A stretch of DNA of 11,587 nt from an uncultured bacterium (GTDB lineage: Bacteria > Cyanobacteriota > Vampirovibrionia > Gastranaerophilales > Gastranaerophilaceae). Of this stretch, positions 1 through 6,489 are shown piece by piece. A model generated the notes under the pieces. That model did no database searches and was not told the DNA's origin. It worked only from the letters and a program-made list of their open reading frames with translations. The position numbers were made by a program, and so were the translations under genes. Location of the stretch: the NCBI GenBank assembly GCA_905216055.1, contig CAJMSH010000019.1, positions 1 to 11,587 on the forward strand. Reading direction: 5' to 3'. How positions within the stretch are numbered: position 1 is the first letter of the stretch; each line of letters begins with the position of its first letter.

Positions 1-1081
1 GAGCGATTACAGGAACGTCTAACTCTTTTGCAAGAATTTTCAAACCTCTTGATATCGCAGAAATTTGTTGCATTCTGTCTTCTCTGCCTGAGCTTTCCAT
101 TAACTGAAGATAGTCAATCAAAACGAGGCCCAAATCTTTTTCTTCCATTTTTAATCTTCTGCATTTCGCACGTATATCGGTAATTGTACAACCTGAGGTA
201 TCATCAATATATATTGGGGCTTGTGCAAAGGCATTCATTGCTGTTGCTAATTTTTCCCAGTCTTTGCTTTGCATATTACCTGTTTTAACACGTTGTGAAT
301 CAATTTCTGCTTCTGAGCATAACATACGTTGCATCAACTGATCTTTTGACATTTCAAGAGAGAATATCGCAACAGGAACTTTTGCTTTCAAAGCTACGTT
401 TTGAGCAATATTCAATGCAAGAGCTGTTTTCCCCATTGCAGGACGTGCTGCAAGGATTATCAAATCTGATTTTTGCAAACCGTTTAGTATCGCATCGAGT
501 TCGTAAAAATCTGTTGGAACACCTGTTAATTCATCTTTATGTTCATAGCGGTATTCAATCTTTTCGTAAGTATTCAATACCAAATCTTTTACGTGAACCA
601 AATCTGATGTTGCTTTTTTGGAAGCTATATCAAATATAAGTTTTTCGGCACTGTCAAGAGATTGGTCAATCGGGTTTACGTCATAACCAAAAGAAACAAT
701 TTCAGAACCTGCATTAATCAAAGCTCTTTTTATGGCTTTTTCCTGAACTATTTTTGCGTAATATTCGATATTAGCAGTTGTAATTGTTTTGTAGCATAAA
801 TCATTGACAAAAGCACGACCGCCGATTGTTTCCAGTTTTGAATTGTAATTTAATACATCGGAAACGGATACGATATCAATTCTTTCATTGTTGTTAAACA
901 ATTGGAGCATGGCATCATAAATATATCTGTGAGCGGGTTTGTAAAAGCTTTCAGGTTTTAAAATTTCAACAACCTTTGTAATAACGTTCGGATTAACTAA
1001 GATTGCACCTAAAACAGCTTCTTCCGCCTCAATATTTTGTGGAAGCATACCTAAATTATTTTCTTTTTCTTTAACAGCCAT
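1..1081 (-). CDS. dnaB: Replicative DNA helicase DnaB (N-terminal 360 residues; 3' end outside window)
   Basis: DnaB is the hexameric ring helicase that unwinds DNA at the replication fork and recruits primase. I translated the minus strand from the ATG at 1081-1079; the frame stays open to the left edge. Seen: a DnaB N-terminal helical domain (about residues 12-115, PQNIEAEEAVLGAIL), a linker helix (about 163-183), then a RecA-like ATPase domain with TGVPTDFYELD (187-196), Walker A AARPAMGKT (211-219, Lys218), FSLEMSK (240-246), Walker B LIDYLQLM (321-328) and the RMQQISAISRGLKILAKEL segment. A typical DnaB has about 450 residues, so roughly 90 lie outside. The P-loop, a common DnaB intein site, is uninterrupted. 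The start is supported by AGGAG at 1092-1096, 10 nt upstream. It is divergent from the pncC-like gene. Identification is near certain. Confidence 0.96.
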   Translation of the reverse strand, partial: MAVKEKENNLGMLPQNIEAEEAVLGAILVNPNVITKVVEILKPESFYKPAHRYIYDAMLQLFNNNERIDIVSVSDVLNYNSKLETIGGRAFVNDLCYKTITTANIEYYAKIVQEKAIKRALINAGSEIVSFGYDVNPIDQSLDSAEKLIFDIASKKATSDLVHVKDLVLNTYEKIEYRYEHKDELTGVPTDFYELDAILNGLQKSDLIILAARPAMGKTALALNIAQNVALKAKVPVAIFSLEMSKDQLMQRMLCSEAEIDSQRVKTGNMQSKDWEKLATAMNAFAQAPIYIDDTSGCTITDIRAKCRRLKMEEKDLGLVLIDYLQLMESSGREDRMQQISAISRGLKILAKELDVPVIA

Positions 1082-1107
1082 GCCTGATTTTCTCCTATTA
1101 CTTCATG

Positions 1108-1138
1108 ATATTACATAAAAATAAAAATTGCATGTAAA
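1108..1138 (-). promoter_or_regulatory. Possible dnaB promoter
   Basis: On the minus strand a TTTACA -35 (1133-1138) and a TAATAT -10 (1108-1113) are separated by 19 bp and would give a leader of about 20 nt carrying the AGGAG site. The spacer is longer than ideal and AT-rich DNA yields such matches by chance, so this is only a candidate. Confidence 0.25.
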
Positions 1139-1143
1139 GATTG

Positions 1144-1171
1144 TTGACAATTTTTTTTTATTATTCAAAAT
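1144..1171 (+). promoter_or_regulatory. Possible pncC promoter giving a leaderless transcript
   Basis: A perfect TTGACA (1144-1149) is followed after 16 bp by CAAAAT (1166-1171, 4 of 6 matches to TATAAT). Initiation about 7 nt downstream would fall at 1178-1179, the first bases of the ATG at 1179. No SD sequence precedes that ATG. The -35 is convincing and the -10 weak. Confidence 0.33.
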
Positions 1172-1178
1172 CAATGTT

Positions 1179-1697
1179 ATGAGCAATATATTTTTAAATT
1201 TAAGGGCATCAATTTTGAGTGCCAAATCACAATTACCCTACGAAATCGGTAAAATTCTATTGAGAGAGGCTATACAAATTTCGTCTGCGGAATCTTGTAC
1301 GGGCGGTTTGATAAGTTCAAGATTAACTGATGTTTCAGGCAGTTCTGCTTATATAAAGGCTAATTTTGTAACTTATTCAAACGAAGCTAAACATAAGATT
1401 TTGAATGTTTCGCCTGAAACCCTAAAAACTTACGGAGCAGTAAGCAAGGAATGTGCAAGAGAAATGGCTGAAGGATTATTTAAACTGACAGGCAGCGATT
1501 TGGTAATCTGTACAACAGGAGTTGCAGGGCCTACAGGCAGTGAGAAAAAACCGGTCGGACTAATGTATGCCGCTTGCGGATTTGATGAAAATATTCAGGT
1601 TAGAGAATTCAAACTGAACCCGGGGTATTCAAGAAGAAATATGAAATTTATGTTTTCGGAAGAAGCGTTGAAATTTGTTCTTGAAACAATTAAATAA
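1179..1697 (+). CDS. pncC: Stand-alone CinA C-terminal domain protein (PncC-type nicotinamide-nucleotide amidohydrolase)
   Basis: PncC hydrolyses nicotinamide mononucleotide to nicotinic acid mononucleotide and ammonia, feeding pyridine-nucleotide recycling in the cytoplasm. The 172-residue product is one CinA C-terminal domain without the N-terminal molybdopterin-binding-like domain of full CinA. The family signature is clear, counted from the ATG at 1179: SAESCTGGLISSRLTD from about residue 36 (the SCTGG serine is in the active-site region), GSSAY, VTYSNEAK, GAVS, TTGVAGPTG and EKKPVGLMYAA. E. coli PncC has about 165 residues, so length fits. An in-frame ATG at 1128 would add 17 hydrophobic residues, but it lies upstream of the TTGACA element and has no SD sequence, so I prefer 1179. 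The exact start is less certain than the family. Confidence 0.9.
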   Translation: MSNIFLNLRASILSAKSQLPYEIGKILLREAIQISSAESCTGGLISSRLTDVSGSSAYIKANFVTYSNEAKHKILNVSPETLKTYGAVSKECAREMAEGLFKLTGSDLVICTTGVAGPTGSEKKPVGLMYAACGFDENIQVREFKLNPGYSRRNMKFMFSEEALKFVLETIK

Positions 1698-1721
1698 CAA
1701 CAAATAATAAAAATGTTATTT
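1692..1721. terminator. AT-rich inverted repeat across the convergent gene ends
   Basis: Perfect 8-bp arms AAATAACA (1692-1699) and TGTTATTT (1714-1721) flank a 14-nt A-rich loop. The left arm contains the pncC stop codon and the right arm the stop codon of the minus-strand neighbour. It could form a weak two-way terminator, but the stem is nearly all A-T and the loop is large. Confidence 0.3.
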
Positions 1722-2627
1722 CATTATAATTTCAGCGATAACTTCAGGGAACTGTTCCATCAACATTTCTGTGAATTGTTTTGTGTCCATTTGAGTTATT
1801 ACCAATGACAATAAGTCGTTCGGCAATTCTTTTAGCATATTTTGAATATATTCAGGCTCAATAACTGACATTGCCTTAACAACTTCGGGTTGTTGTTTTT
1901 CTCTGTTTATGATTTTTGTATATGCGTCGGCGTCAAACAATTGAAACCATTCTTCATGCTCTTTGCCTAATGACAAGACCAGTTGTTGTTTTTGAGTCGG
2001 TTGAAATGCCATTAGCGCATCTTTGTATTGAAGTGGATTTAATTCACCGAATTCTTTTGACAAATCATAACTTTTCATATTTTCATGCGATTCTCCGGTA
2101 ATTTGTTCCAAAACTTGGGCTACATATTCTTCCGGAATTGATTGCATGTGTTTTAAAATTTTGTTTTTATCTATATCAGTACTTGTTAGAAATTTGTCTA
2201 ACTGTTCATCAGGCATAAATTTTACGACTTCTTCCTGTGAAAACATTTCAAATACCGTGTTTACAAGCTGTTCTGCAGGAAGTTCTTCAAGAAGTTTCAT
2301 CAATTTGTCTTGTGTGAAAAAGAATAAGCCCTGTAATAAATCTTTTTCTTCCATTTCGGGTAAAAATACTTGAAGCTGTTGAGAGGTCAATTCTCTCAAA
2401 ATCATATATTTGTTTTCTGTATCAGCCAGATCAAACAATTCCATAACAAGGCTTGTATTGCTTGTTAATTCTTTTGCAAGCTCAATTGCATATTGGTTAC
2501 CTGCGGCAGCTTCTGCCTCGATAATCTCATCAACAGACATATCAGCGTATTTTTCTTGAAAAGTTACATTGCTGATATGAAGAATATTCTGTAAATATTC
2601 AAGATTTGAATCAATAACTAAACTCAT
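1716..2627 (-). CDS. Acidic all-helical repeat protein, MgtE-N/FliG-like
   Basis: The function is not known. The 303-residue product has no signal peptide, membrane segment or cysteines. It is a run of short amphipathic helices rich in Glu, Leu and Gln. Blocks such as LLEELPAEQLVNTVFEMFSQ and VVKFMPDEQLDKFL (about residues 90-150), and NMLKELPNDLLSLVITQM and FTEMLMEQFPEVIAEII near the C-terminus, resemble the helical repeat of the MgtE intracellular N domain and FliG-type armadillo folds: leucine pairs, an LP or MP turn, then E-E/Q. That suggests a protein-protein interaction scaffold; there is no MgtE transport or CBS domain. The start is supported by AGGAG at 2632-2636, 4 nt before the ATG. 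It is convergent with pncC and divergent from the leucine-rich-like repeat gene. The gene is solid; the fold resemblance is inference. Confidence 0.85.
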   Translation of the reverse strand: MSLVIDSNLEYLQNILHISNVTFQEKYADMSVDEIIEAEAAAGNQYAIELAKELTSNTSLVMELFDLADTENKYMILRELTSQQLQVFLPEMEEKDLLQGLFFFTQDKLMKLLEELPAEQLVNTVFEMFSQEEVVKFMPDEQLDKFLTSTDIDKNKILKHMQSIPEEYVAQVLEQITGESHENMKSYDLSKEFGELNPLQYKDALMAFQPTQKQQLVLSLGKEHEEWFQLFDADAYTKIINREKQQPEVVKAMSVIEPEYIQNMLKELPNDLLSLVITQMDTKQFTEMLMEQFPEVIAEIIMK

Positions 2628-2660
2628 AATACTCCTATGATTTTTAATATTAAACGGTAA

Positions 2661-2689
2661 TTTCTACCAAAAACTTTAATCTTTGTTAA
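2661..2689 (-). promoter_or_regulatory. Possible promoter of the helical repeat protein gene
   Basis: On the minus strand TTAACA (2684-2689, 5 of 6 to consensus) and TAGAAA (2661-2666, 4 of 6) are spaced by 17 bp, giving a leader of about 27 nt that contains the AGGAG site. Its -35 overlaps the -35 proposed for the opposite-strand gene. Confidence 0.3.
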
Positions 2690-2710
2690 ATTTTGTAATA
2701 CAAATATAAA
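2683..2710 (+). promoter_or_regulatory. Possible promoter of the leucine-rich-like repeat gene
   Basis: TTGTTA (2683-2688) and TATAAA (2705-2710) are spaced by 16 bp. Initiation near 2717 would give a leader of about 38 nt, which has no recognisable SD sequence before the ATG at 2755. Confidence 0.3.
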
Positions 2711-2754
2711 TGTTTATTAATGCAAAAAAATTTTATTACGGTTATTAAAATAGT

Positions 2755-4494
2755 ATGAAAGTAAATTTTCTCCCGATAAATTTTCAATATTCAACTAATC
2801 AAACACGCCAAAAACGTGGGGTGGTATCTTATTCATTAAATCCATTAGCCTGTGATACGGTGACTTTTGGCTCAATGAAGAAAAAAGAATTTGGCGGGAT
2901 TGATTTTGCAGTTGTTGAAAAATTCAAAGCACCTATTGAAAAATTTAATTCAAATTCTGATTTGCAAAATTGGGCAAGAAAAAAGGCTGAAACTATTGCA
3001 AACAAAGATTTTGTCGGTCGTCAGGAGGAAACGCAAATCCAAAGAAAAGCAATGCTTAAAGAATGGTCTGATTATGTGTTTTATGAAAATAAAAATTTCT
3101 CAGATACGACTTCATTATTGATATTGGATGCGGTAACGAAAAATATGAAATCCGATAATGATAAATTGCTGCCTGTATTAAATAAAAAAGTTCTTGATGA
3201 ATGTATTAATGAGATTGAAAAAAATACAAAAGCAGATTCTAAATTTCAATTTAATTTGAATAAAATTTATACAACAAAATTGAGAGAATTTTATTTACAA
3301 AATTCTCAAGAAAGTATAGATGAAGGGAAATGGATAGTTATTCCATCAAAAGAACATGATTTTGCAAATTTTGATAAAAATGTTAAACAATTAAAATCTT
3401 TATCATATAAAAATTGGAGTACACATTCTTTTCAAGCCGAAAACTATTTGGCAAGAGGAGATTTTCATATTTATCTTGAAAACGGTCAGCCAAAAATCGG
3501 TTTGAGATTAATCGGGAATAAGGTTGAAGAAATCCAAGGAAAAAATAATGACGGTAAAATTCCAATAATTTATTTGGATAAAGTTAAAGAATATATTAAC
3601 CAAAATCAATTTAATTTGTCTAAAGACACTCGTGAAGAACTGATTGAAGCCGATAAAATTAAACAAAAAATGGCAAAAATTAAAGAATATTTGAAGCCTG
3701 AAATAGAAAACAATGATGTTAAATCTATTTTTAAATATTTTAATATAGACGTAAAAGAAGACGATGAAGGTTTTTTAATCTTATCAAAATATGAACAGCC
3801 ATCATCTGATTATACATTTGCAAATCTTGGAATAGATGAAAACAAATTGTTGGAAAATGTCAAATATATCAATGGAAACGCAGATTTTAGAAATTCTCAA
3901 GGTAATTCTTTGCCAAATTTAATGTTGGTAAAAGGAGCTTTAAATTTAGCAAATTCTCAGATTGTATCTATGCCGAATTTGATTTATGTCGGATTGTTTG
4001 CAAATTTTGCGGATTCCAAAATAAAAGAGGTTCCAAAATTAAAATCAGTAGGTCATGATATTATTTTAATTGATTCACAGGTTAAATCTATTCCGAATTT
4101 GGAGGTAATCGGAAGGGATGCTGATTTTGATGAAGTTAAAATTGAAGATTTACCAAAGTTGAAAAAAATTGGAAGAAATGCAAATTTTGGGAAATCAAAA
4201 ATAAAATCATTGCCAAAATTAGAATCTATTGGTTGTAGTGCAGATTTTGCAGAAACATCAATAGAAAATCTGCCGTCATTGCTATTTGTTGGTGAAGATG
4301 CCGATTTTTACAAATCTCATATCAAATCTTTGCCAAGTTTAATTTCTATTGGAGGAGATGCTGATTTTTCAGAATCTGCATTAAAATCATTCCCGCTTTT
4401 AAGATATGTCGGTGGAGATTTGATATTAAGAGATTCTCTTTTACAAGCAGATGATTTCGCAAAAGTTAAAATCAGAGGAGAAATTATAAAATAA
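2755..4494 (+). CDS. Large multidomain protein with C-terminal 20-residue leucine-rich-like repeats
   Basis: Function unknown; 579 residues. Residues 1-40 are polar and low in complexity, ending in DTVTFGS (34-40), with no classical signal peptide. Residues 45-185 are charged and helical. Residues about 190-280 form a distinct module: GKWIVIPS, then NWSTHSFQAENYLARGDFHIYL (220-241), ENGQPKIGLRLIG and EEIQGKNN. From memory this resembles a module of gut bacterial and phage proteins, related to PcfJ-like proteins, usually carrying WCT where WST is found here. Residues 373-552 are nine exact 20-residue repeats with consensus GxDADFxxSxIKSLPxLxxI, capped by a partial tenth. Such repeats build a curved beta-solenoid used for binding. 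There is no transmembrane helix. A role as an interaction or host-facing protein is inference. No SD sequence precedes the ATG. Confidence 0.9.
   Translation: MKVNFLPINFQYSTNQTRQKRGVVSYSLNPLACDTVTFGSMKKKEFGGIDFAVVEKFKAPIEKFNSNSDLQNWARKKAETIANKDFVGRQEETQIQRKAMLKEWSDYVFYENKNFSDTTSLLILDAVTKNMKSDNDKLLPVLNKKVLDECINEIEKNTKADSKFQFNLNKIYTTKLREFYLQNSQESIDEGKWIVIPSKEHDFANFDKNVKQLKSLSYKNWSTHSFQAENYLARGDFHIYLENGQPKIGLRLIGNKVEEIQGKNNDGKIPIIYLDKVKEYINQNQFNLSKDTREELIEADKIKQKMAKIKEYLKPEIENNDVKSIFKYFNIDVKEDDEGFLILSKYEQPSSDYTFANLGIDENKLLENVKYINGNADFRNSQGNSLPNLMLVKGALNLANSQIVSMPNLIYVGLFANFADSKIKEVPKLKSVGHDIILIDSQVKSIPNLEVIGRDADFDEVKIEDLPKLKKIGRNANFGKSKIKSLPKLESIGCSADFAETSIENLPSLLFVGEDADFYKSHIKSLPSLISIGGDADFSESALKSFPLLRYVGGDLILRDSLLQADDFAKVKIRGEIIK
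3871..4410 (+). repeat. Nine in-frame 60-bp units encoding 20-residue leucine-rich-like repeats
   Basis: Each unit starts at a glycine-like position and ends at the I/V after the LPxL motif. They begin at residues 373, 393, 413, 433, 453, 473, 493, 513 and 533, with no insertion or deletion. Units 453-552 are most alike, with ADF or ANF in every one; the first four (373-452) have drifted more. Codons differ between units, so the array is old and held by protein structure rather than freshly duplicated DNA. Confidence 0.9.
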
Positions 4495-4529
4495 TTTATA
4501 ATTAAAACAAATTTGCGATAAATTATTTT

Positions 4530-4548
4530 AAAATCTTTCAAAGATTTT
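4530..4548. terminator. Short inverted repeat between the convergent repeat-protein gene and tRNA
   Basis: AAAATCTTT (4530-4538) and AAAGATTTT (4540-4548) pair around a central C; realistically 7 bp with a 5-nt loop. It lies 35 nt after the plus-strand stop codon and 8 nt beyond the tRNA 3' end. Neither side has a good T tract, so termination is only possible. Confidence 0.3.
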
Positions 4549-4556
4549 GATAAAAT

Positions 4557-4628
4557 CGGCGGCAACGGGAATTGAACCCGTGTCAACAGAATGAGAATCT
4601 GCTATCCTAACCCCTAGACGATGCCGCT
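4557..4628 (-). tRNA. tRNA-Glu (anticodon CUC)
   Basis: A full cloverleaf reads on the minus strand. The acceptor is 5' AGCGGCA with 3' TGCCGCC. The D arm is GTCT/GGAT around an 8-nt loop. The anticodon stem GCAGA/TCTGT encloses loop TTCTCAT, with CTC at 4595-4593, U33 and A37. There is a 4-nt variable loop, then T stem ACGGG/CCCGT with loop TTCAATT. The TC-GTCTAG...GG block after the acceptor matches bacterial tRNA-Glu. It decodes GAG. CCA is not encoded; the discriminator is G. The first acceptor pair is A1-C72, a mismatch where tRNA-Glu normally has G1-C72. The gene lies 47 nt downstream of the same-strand secreted-protein gene and may be cotranscribed. Confidence 0.93.
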
Positions 4629-4675
4629 ATTGGTTTGTTAAATCTTTTACATTTCTATCTTACATCAAAAAAATT

Positions 4676-5392
4676 TTATTGGCACTGTTTGTTTATACAT
4701 AAATCTTCGCATAATATTATCGGTATTTCTTCGCCCTGTTTTGCGTGATATTTGAGTCCGGGGGTAATCAAACCTGTAATCAAGCCGACAGTTGTACCGA
4801 CAGGAATACCGATTGCAAAACCGACGCCGAGTTTTGCAGGGTTTGGAATAAATGCAAAACCTGTACCCGCACCTGCACCAACAACACCTAAACCTAGTGT
4901 GTATGCTACTAATTTTCCTGTTGTATGCCAAGGACCTTCTTTTAATGAAGAATCTTTAGTTAATGGTTTGGCAGACATTTGAATTGCAGTTCCGTCAGGA
5001 AGTATCAGATATTCAAAATTCAGATATACTCTGGCGTTTTTATTTGGAACTCTTTGTTTTTCTATTCTTATAATTGTGCCGACGACTTTTGAGCAGGCAG
5101 GAATTAGCAAAGTTCCTTCCTGAGTGTATATTGCATTAGGAACTGAAAAATTTACTCTTTCTCCTGCTTTTGCACATTCTGAGCGGAATTTACAGTCAAA
5201 AGCAACTTTAAAAACGTTGCCCTTACAGATTATGTTTCGCAAATTTGTAATGGTTACATTATTGTTTAATGCTCCTTTTTCGCAAAACATGTGTTCTCTT
5301 GCAATTACCTGTTCCTCACAAGTCGGGCAGGTTTGGGCTTGGGCTGAAATTCCAACAAGAAATATAAAAAATAAAAGAAATAATTTTTTCAT
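4676..5392 (-). CDS. Secreted cysteine-rich protein with glycine-rich hydrophobic C-terminal region
   Basis: The function is not known. From the ATG at 5392-5390 the product has 238 residues and begins with a classical signal peptide: MKK, a hydrophobic core to about residue 16, and likely cleavage after AQA (residues 17-19). The mature part opens with a CPTC motif and has ten cysteines in total, suggesting disulfides in an exported protein. Residues about 78-143 contain EGTLLIPACSKVVGTIIRIE and LNFEYLILPDGTAIQMSAKP, a pattern that reminds me of the beta-rich C-terminal domain of VirB10/TrbI proteins. Residues 161-213 form a long glycine-rich hydrophobic stretch (GLGVVGAGAGTGF, GVGFAIGIPVGTTVGL) like glycine-zipper membrane segments. 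A start at 5461 would add 23 residues ahead of the signal peptide and is unlikely. No SD sequence; CATAAA lies 6 nt before the ATG. Confidence 0.85.
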   Translation of the reverse strand: MKKLFLLFFIFLVGISAQAQTCPTCEEQVIAREHMFCEKGALNNNVTITNLRNIICKGNVFKVAFDCKFRSECAKAGERVNFSVPNAIYTQEGTLLIPACSKVVGTIIRIEKQRVPNKNARVYLNFEYLILPDGTAIQMSAKPLTKDSSLKEGPWHTTGKLVAYTLGLGVVGAGAGTGFAFIPNPAKLGVGFAIGIPVGTTVGLITGLITPGLKYHAKQGEEIPIILCEDLCINKQCQ

Positions 5393-5495
5393 AGCAAATT
5401 TATGATTAACCGATTTATAAAAAATTTCTATTAGCCATGTGTGCGAAAAATTATTTTTCAAAAGTTAGTCCGATAGCTAATACCAAAAGTTTTTA

Positions 5496-5524
5496 TTTTC
5501 GGAAATCATTTCCGAAAAAGGAGG
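5496..5524 (+). promoter_or_regulatory. Perfect 10-bp hairpin abutting a strong Shine-Dalgarno site
   Basis: Arms TTTTCGGAAA (5496-5505) and TTTCCGAAAA (5509-5518) pair perfectly around a TCA loop and are followed at once by AGGAGG (5519-5524), 5 nt before the esterase ATG at 5530. The SD site fixes that start. The 23-bp palindrome sits between divergent start codons (5392 minus, 5530 plus), so it could be an mRNA leader stem or a dimeric repressor operator. The sequence does not tell which. Confidence 0.7.
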
Positions 5525-5529
5525 AACGT

Positions 5530-6489
5530 ATGGTTAAACCGTATTTGGATAACATTACACAAACATTTATTGATAACGTAGAATCAAGAGGCGGCAAGCC
5601 TGTTTATGAGATTACGCCTGAAGATGCTCGAAAATTTTTATGTGATTTGCAAAAGGAATTTTATTCTCAAATAGAAGCTCAGGTTGATGATGTCTCAATT
5701 TTTAATACGGAACACGGTGAAATAAGTGTTCGTCTGGTAAGACCTGTTGGCACAAACGATGAAAAGCTGCCGTTAATAGTTTATTGTCATGGCGGCGGCT
5801 GGGTTATGGGTGATGCTGATGCGTTTGATATGACGATAAAAACTATTGCAAATTATACAAAATCAGTTGTTGCTTTTGTAAATTATAATCGTGCACCGGA
5901 ATTTCAGTACCCTGAAGCGTTAAATCAAATTTGTGATACAGTGAATTATTTTGCGAATAACGGAGGCGATTATAATATAAATTCCGAGCGTATTGCAATC
6001 GCAGGTGACAGCGCAGGAGGTAATATGGCTGCTGCTGCGCTTATCAAAATGAAAAAAGAAGGCGGCCCAAAATTATGTTTTCAGGCACTGATTTATCCAG
6101 TGACTGATGCTGATATGAATTCTGATTCTTATAAAGAATTTAAAAACGGTCCTTGGCTTACCAAAAAAGCTATGGAATATTTCTTTGACAGCTATGTTCC
6201 TGATAAAAACAAGCGAAAAGAAGTTTACGTTTCCCCTTTAAAAGCAGAGGTTAGTGAACTGTACGGACTTCCGCCTGCATTGGTGATTACTGCAGAGAAT
6301 GATGTTTTGAGAGATGAAGGTGAAGCGTATGCCAGAAAGCTTATTGAAGCAGGAATTGATACGGCTTGTGTAAGAATTAATAACACATGCCATGATTTTA
6401 TACTTTTGAACGCTTTAAGAGACAGCAAGGCGACAAAAGCGGGTTATAAGTTGTTGTGCAAATTTTTAAATCGTGCTTTATATAACTAA
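5530..6489 (+). CDS. Alpha/beta-hydrolase esterase, hormone-sensitive-lipase (acetyl esterase) family
   Basis: A cytoplasmic serine esterase of the HSL/Aes type, hydrolysing short-chain carboxylic esters; the natural substrate cannot be read from sequence. The 319-residue protein has a cap-like N-terminal helical region, the oxyanion-hole motif HGGG (87-90), nucleophile Ser161 in GDSAGGN (159-165), Asp258 in TAENDVLRDEGEAYA, and His288 in the CHDF motif, so the triad is complete. Length suits the family (about 300-330). AGGAGG 5 nt upstream chooses this start over an upstream in-frame ATG at 5437, which would add 31 residues translated through the hairpin. The stop codon overlaps that of the convergent dehydrogenase. 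Symbol left blank because aes-like paralogues are numerous. Confidence 0.93.
   Translation: MVKPYLDNITQTFIDNVESRGGKPVYEITPEDARKFLCDLQKEFYSQIEAQVDDVSIFNTEHGEISVRLVRPVGTNDEKLPLIVYCHGGGWVMGDADAFDMTIKTIANYTKSVVAFVNYNRAPEFQYPEALNQICDTVNYFANNGGDYNINSERIAIAGDSAGGNMAAAALIKMKKEGGPKLCFQALIYPVTDADMNSDSYKEFKNGPWLTKKAMEYFFDSYVPDKNKRKEVYVSPLKAEVSELYGLPPALVITAENDVLRDEGEAYARKLIEAGIDTACVRINNTCHDFILLNALRDSKATKAGYKLLCKFLNRALYN

Noticed and set aside
1..1081. Intein in dnaB
   Set aside because: The P-loop region reads straight through the family sequence; an intein past residue 360 cannot be excluded because the gene leaves the window.
3871..4410. 60-bp periodic array considered as CRISPR or satellite DNA
   Set aside because: Periodicity is at the protein level: codons vary, the frame is kept, and there are no identical repeats with unique spacers.
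4317..4931. Open frames in other phases over the tRNA, the 3' end of the repeat-protein gene and the secreted-protein gene
   Set aside because: They lie over a tRNA or antisense to or out of phase with well-supported genes, and show no family resemblance or ribosome binding site.
5437..5529. Upstream in-frame ATG extending the esterase by 31 residues
   Set aside because: The extension is not esterase-like, would be translated through the hairpin, and lacks a ribosome binding site, while AGGAGG sits at ideal distance from the ATG at 5530.
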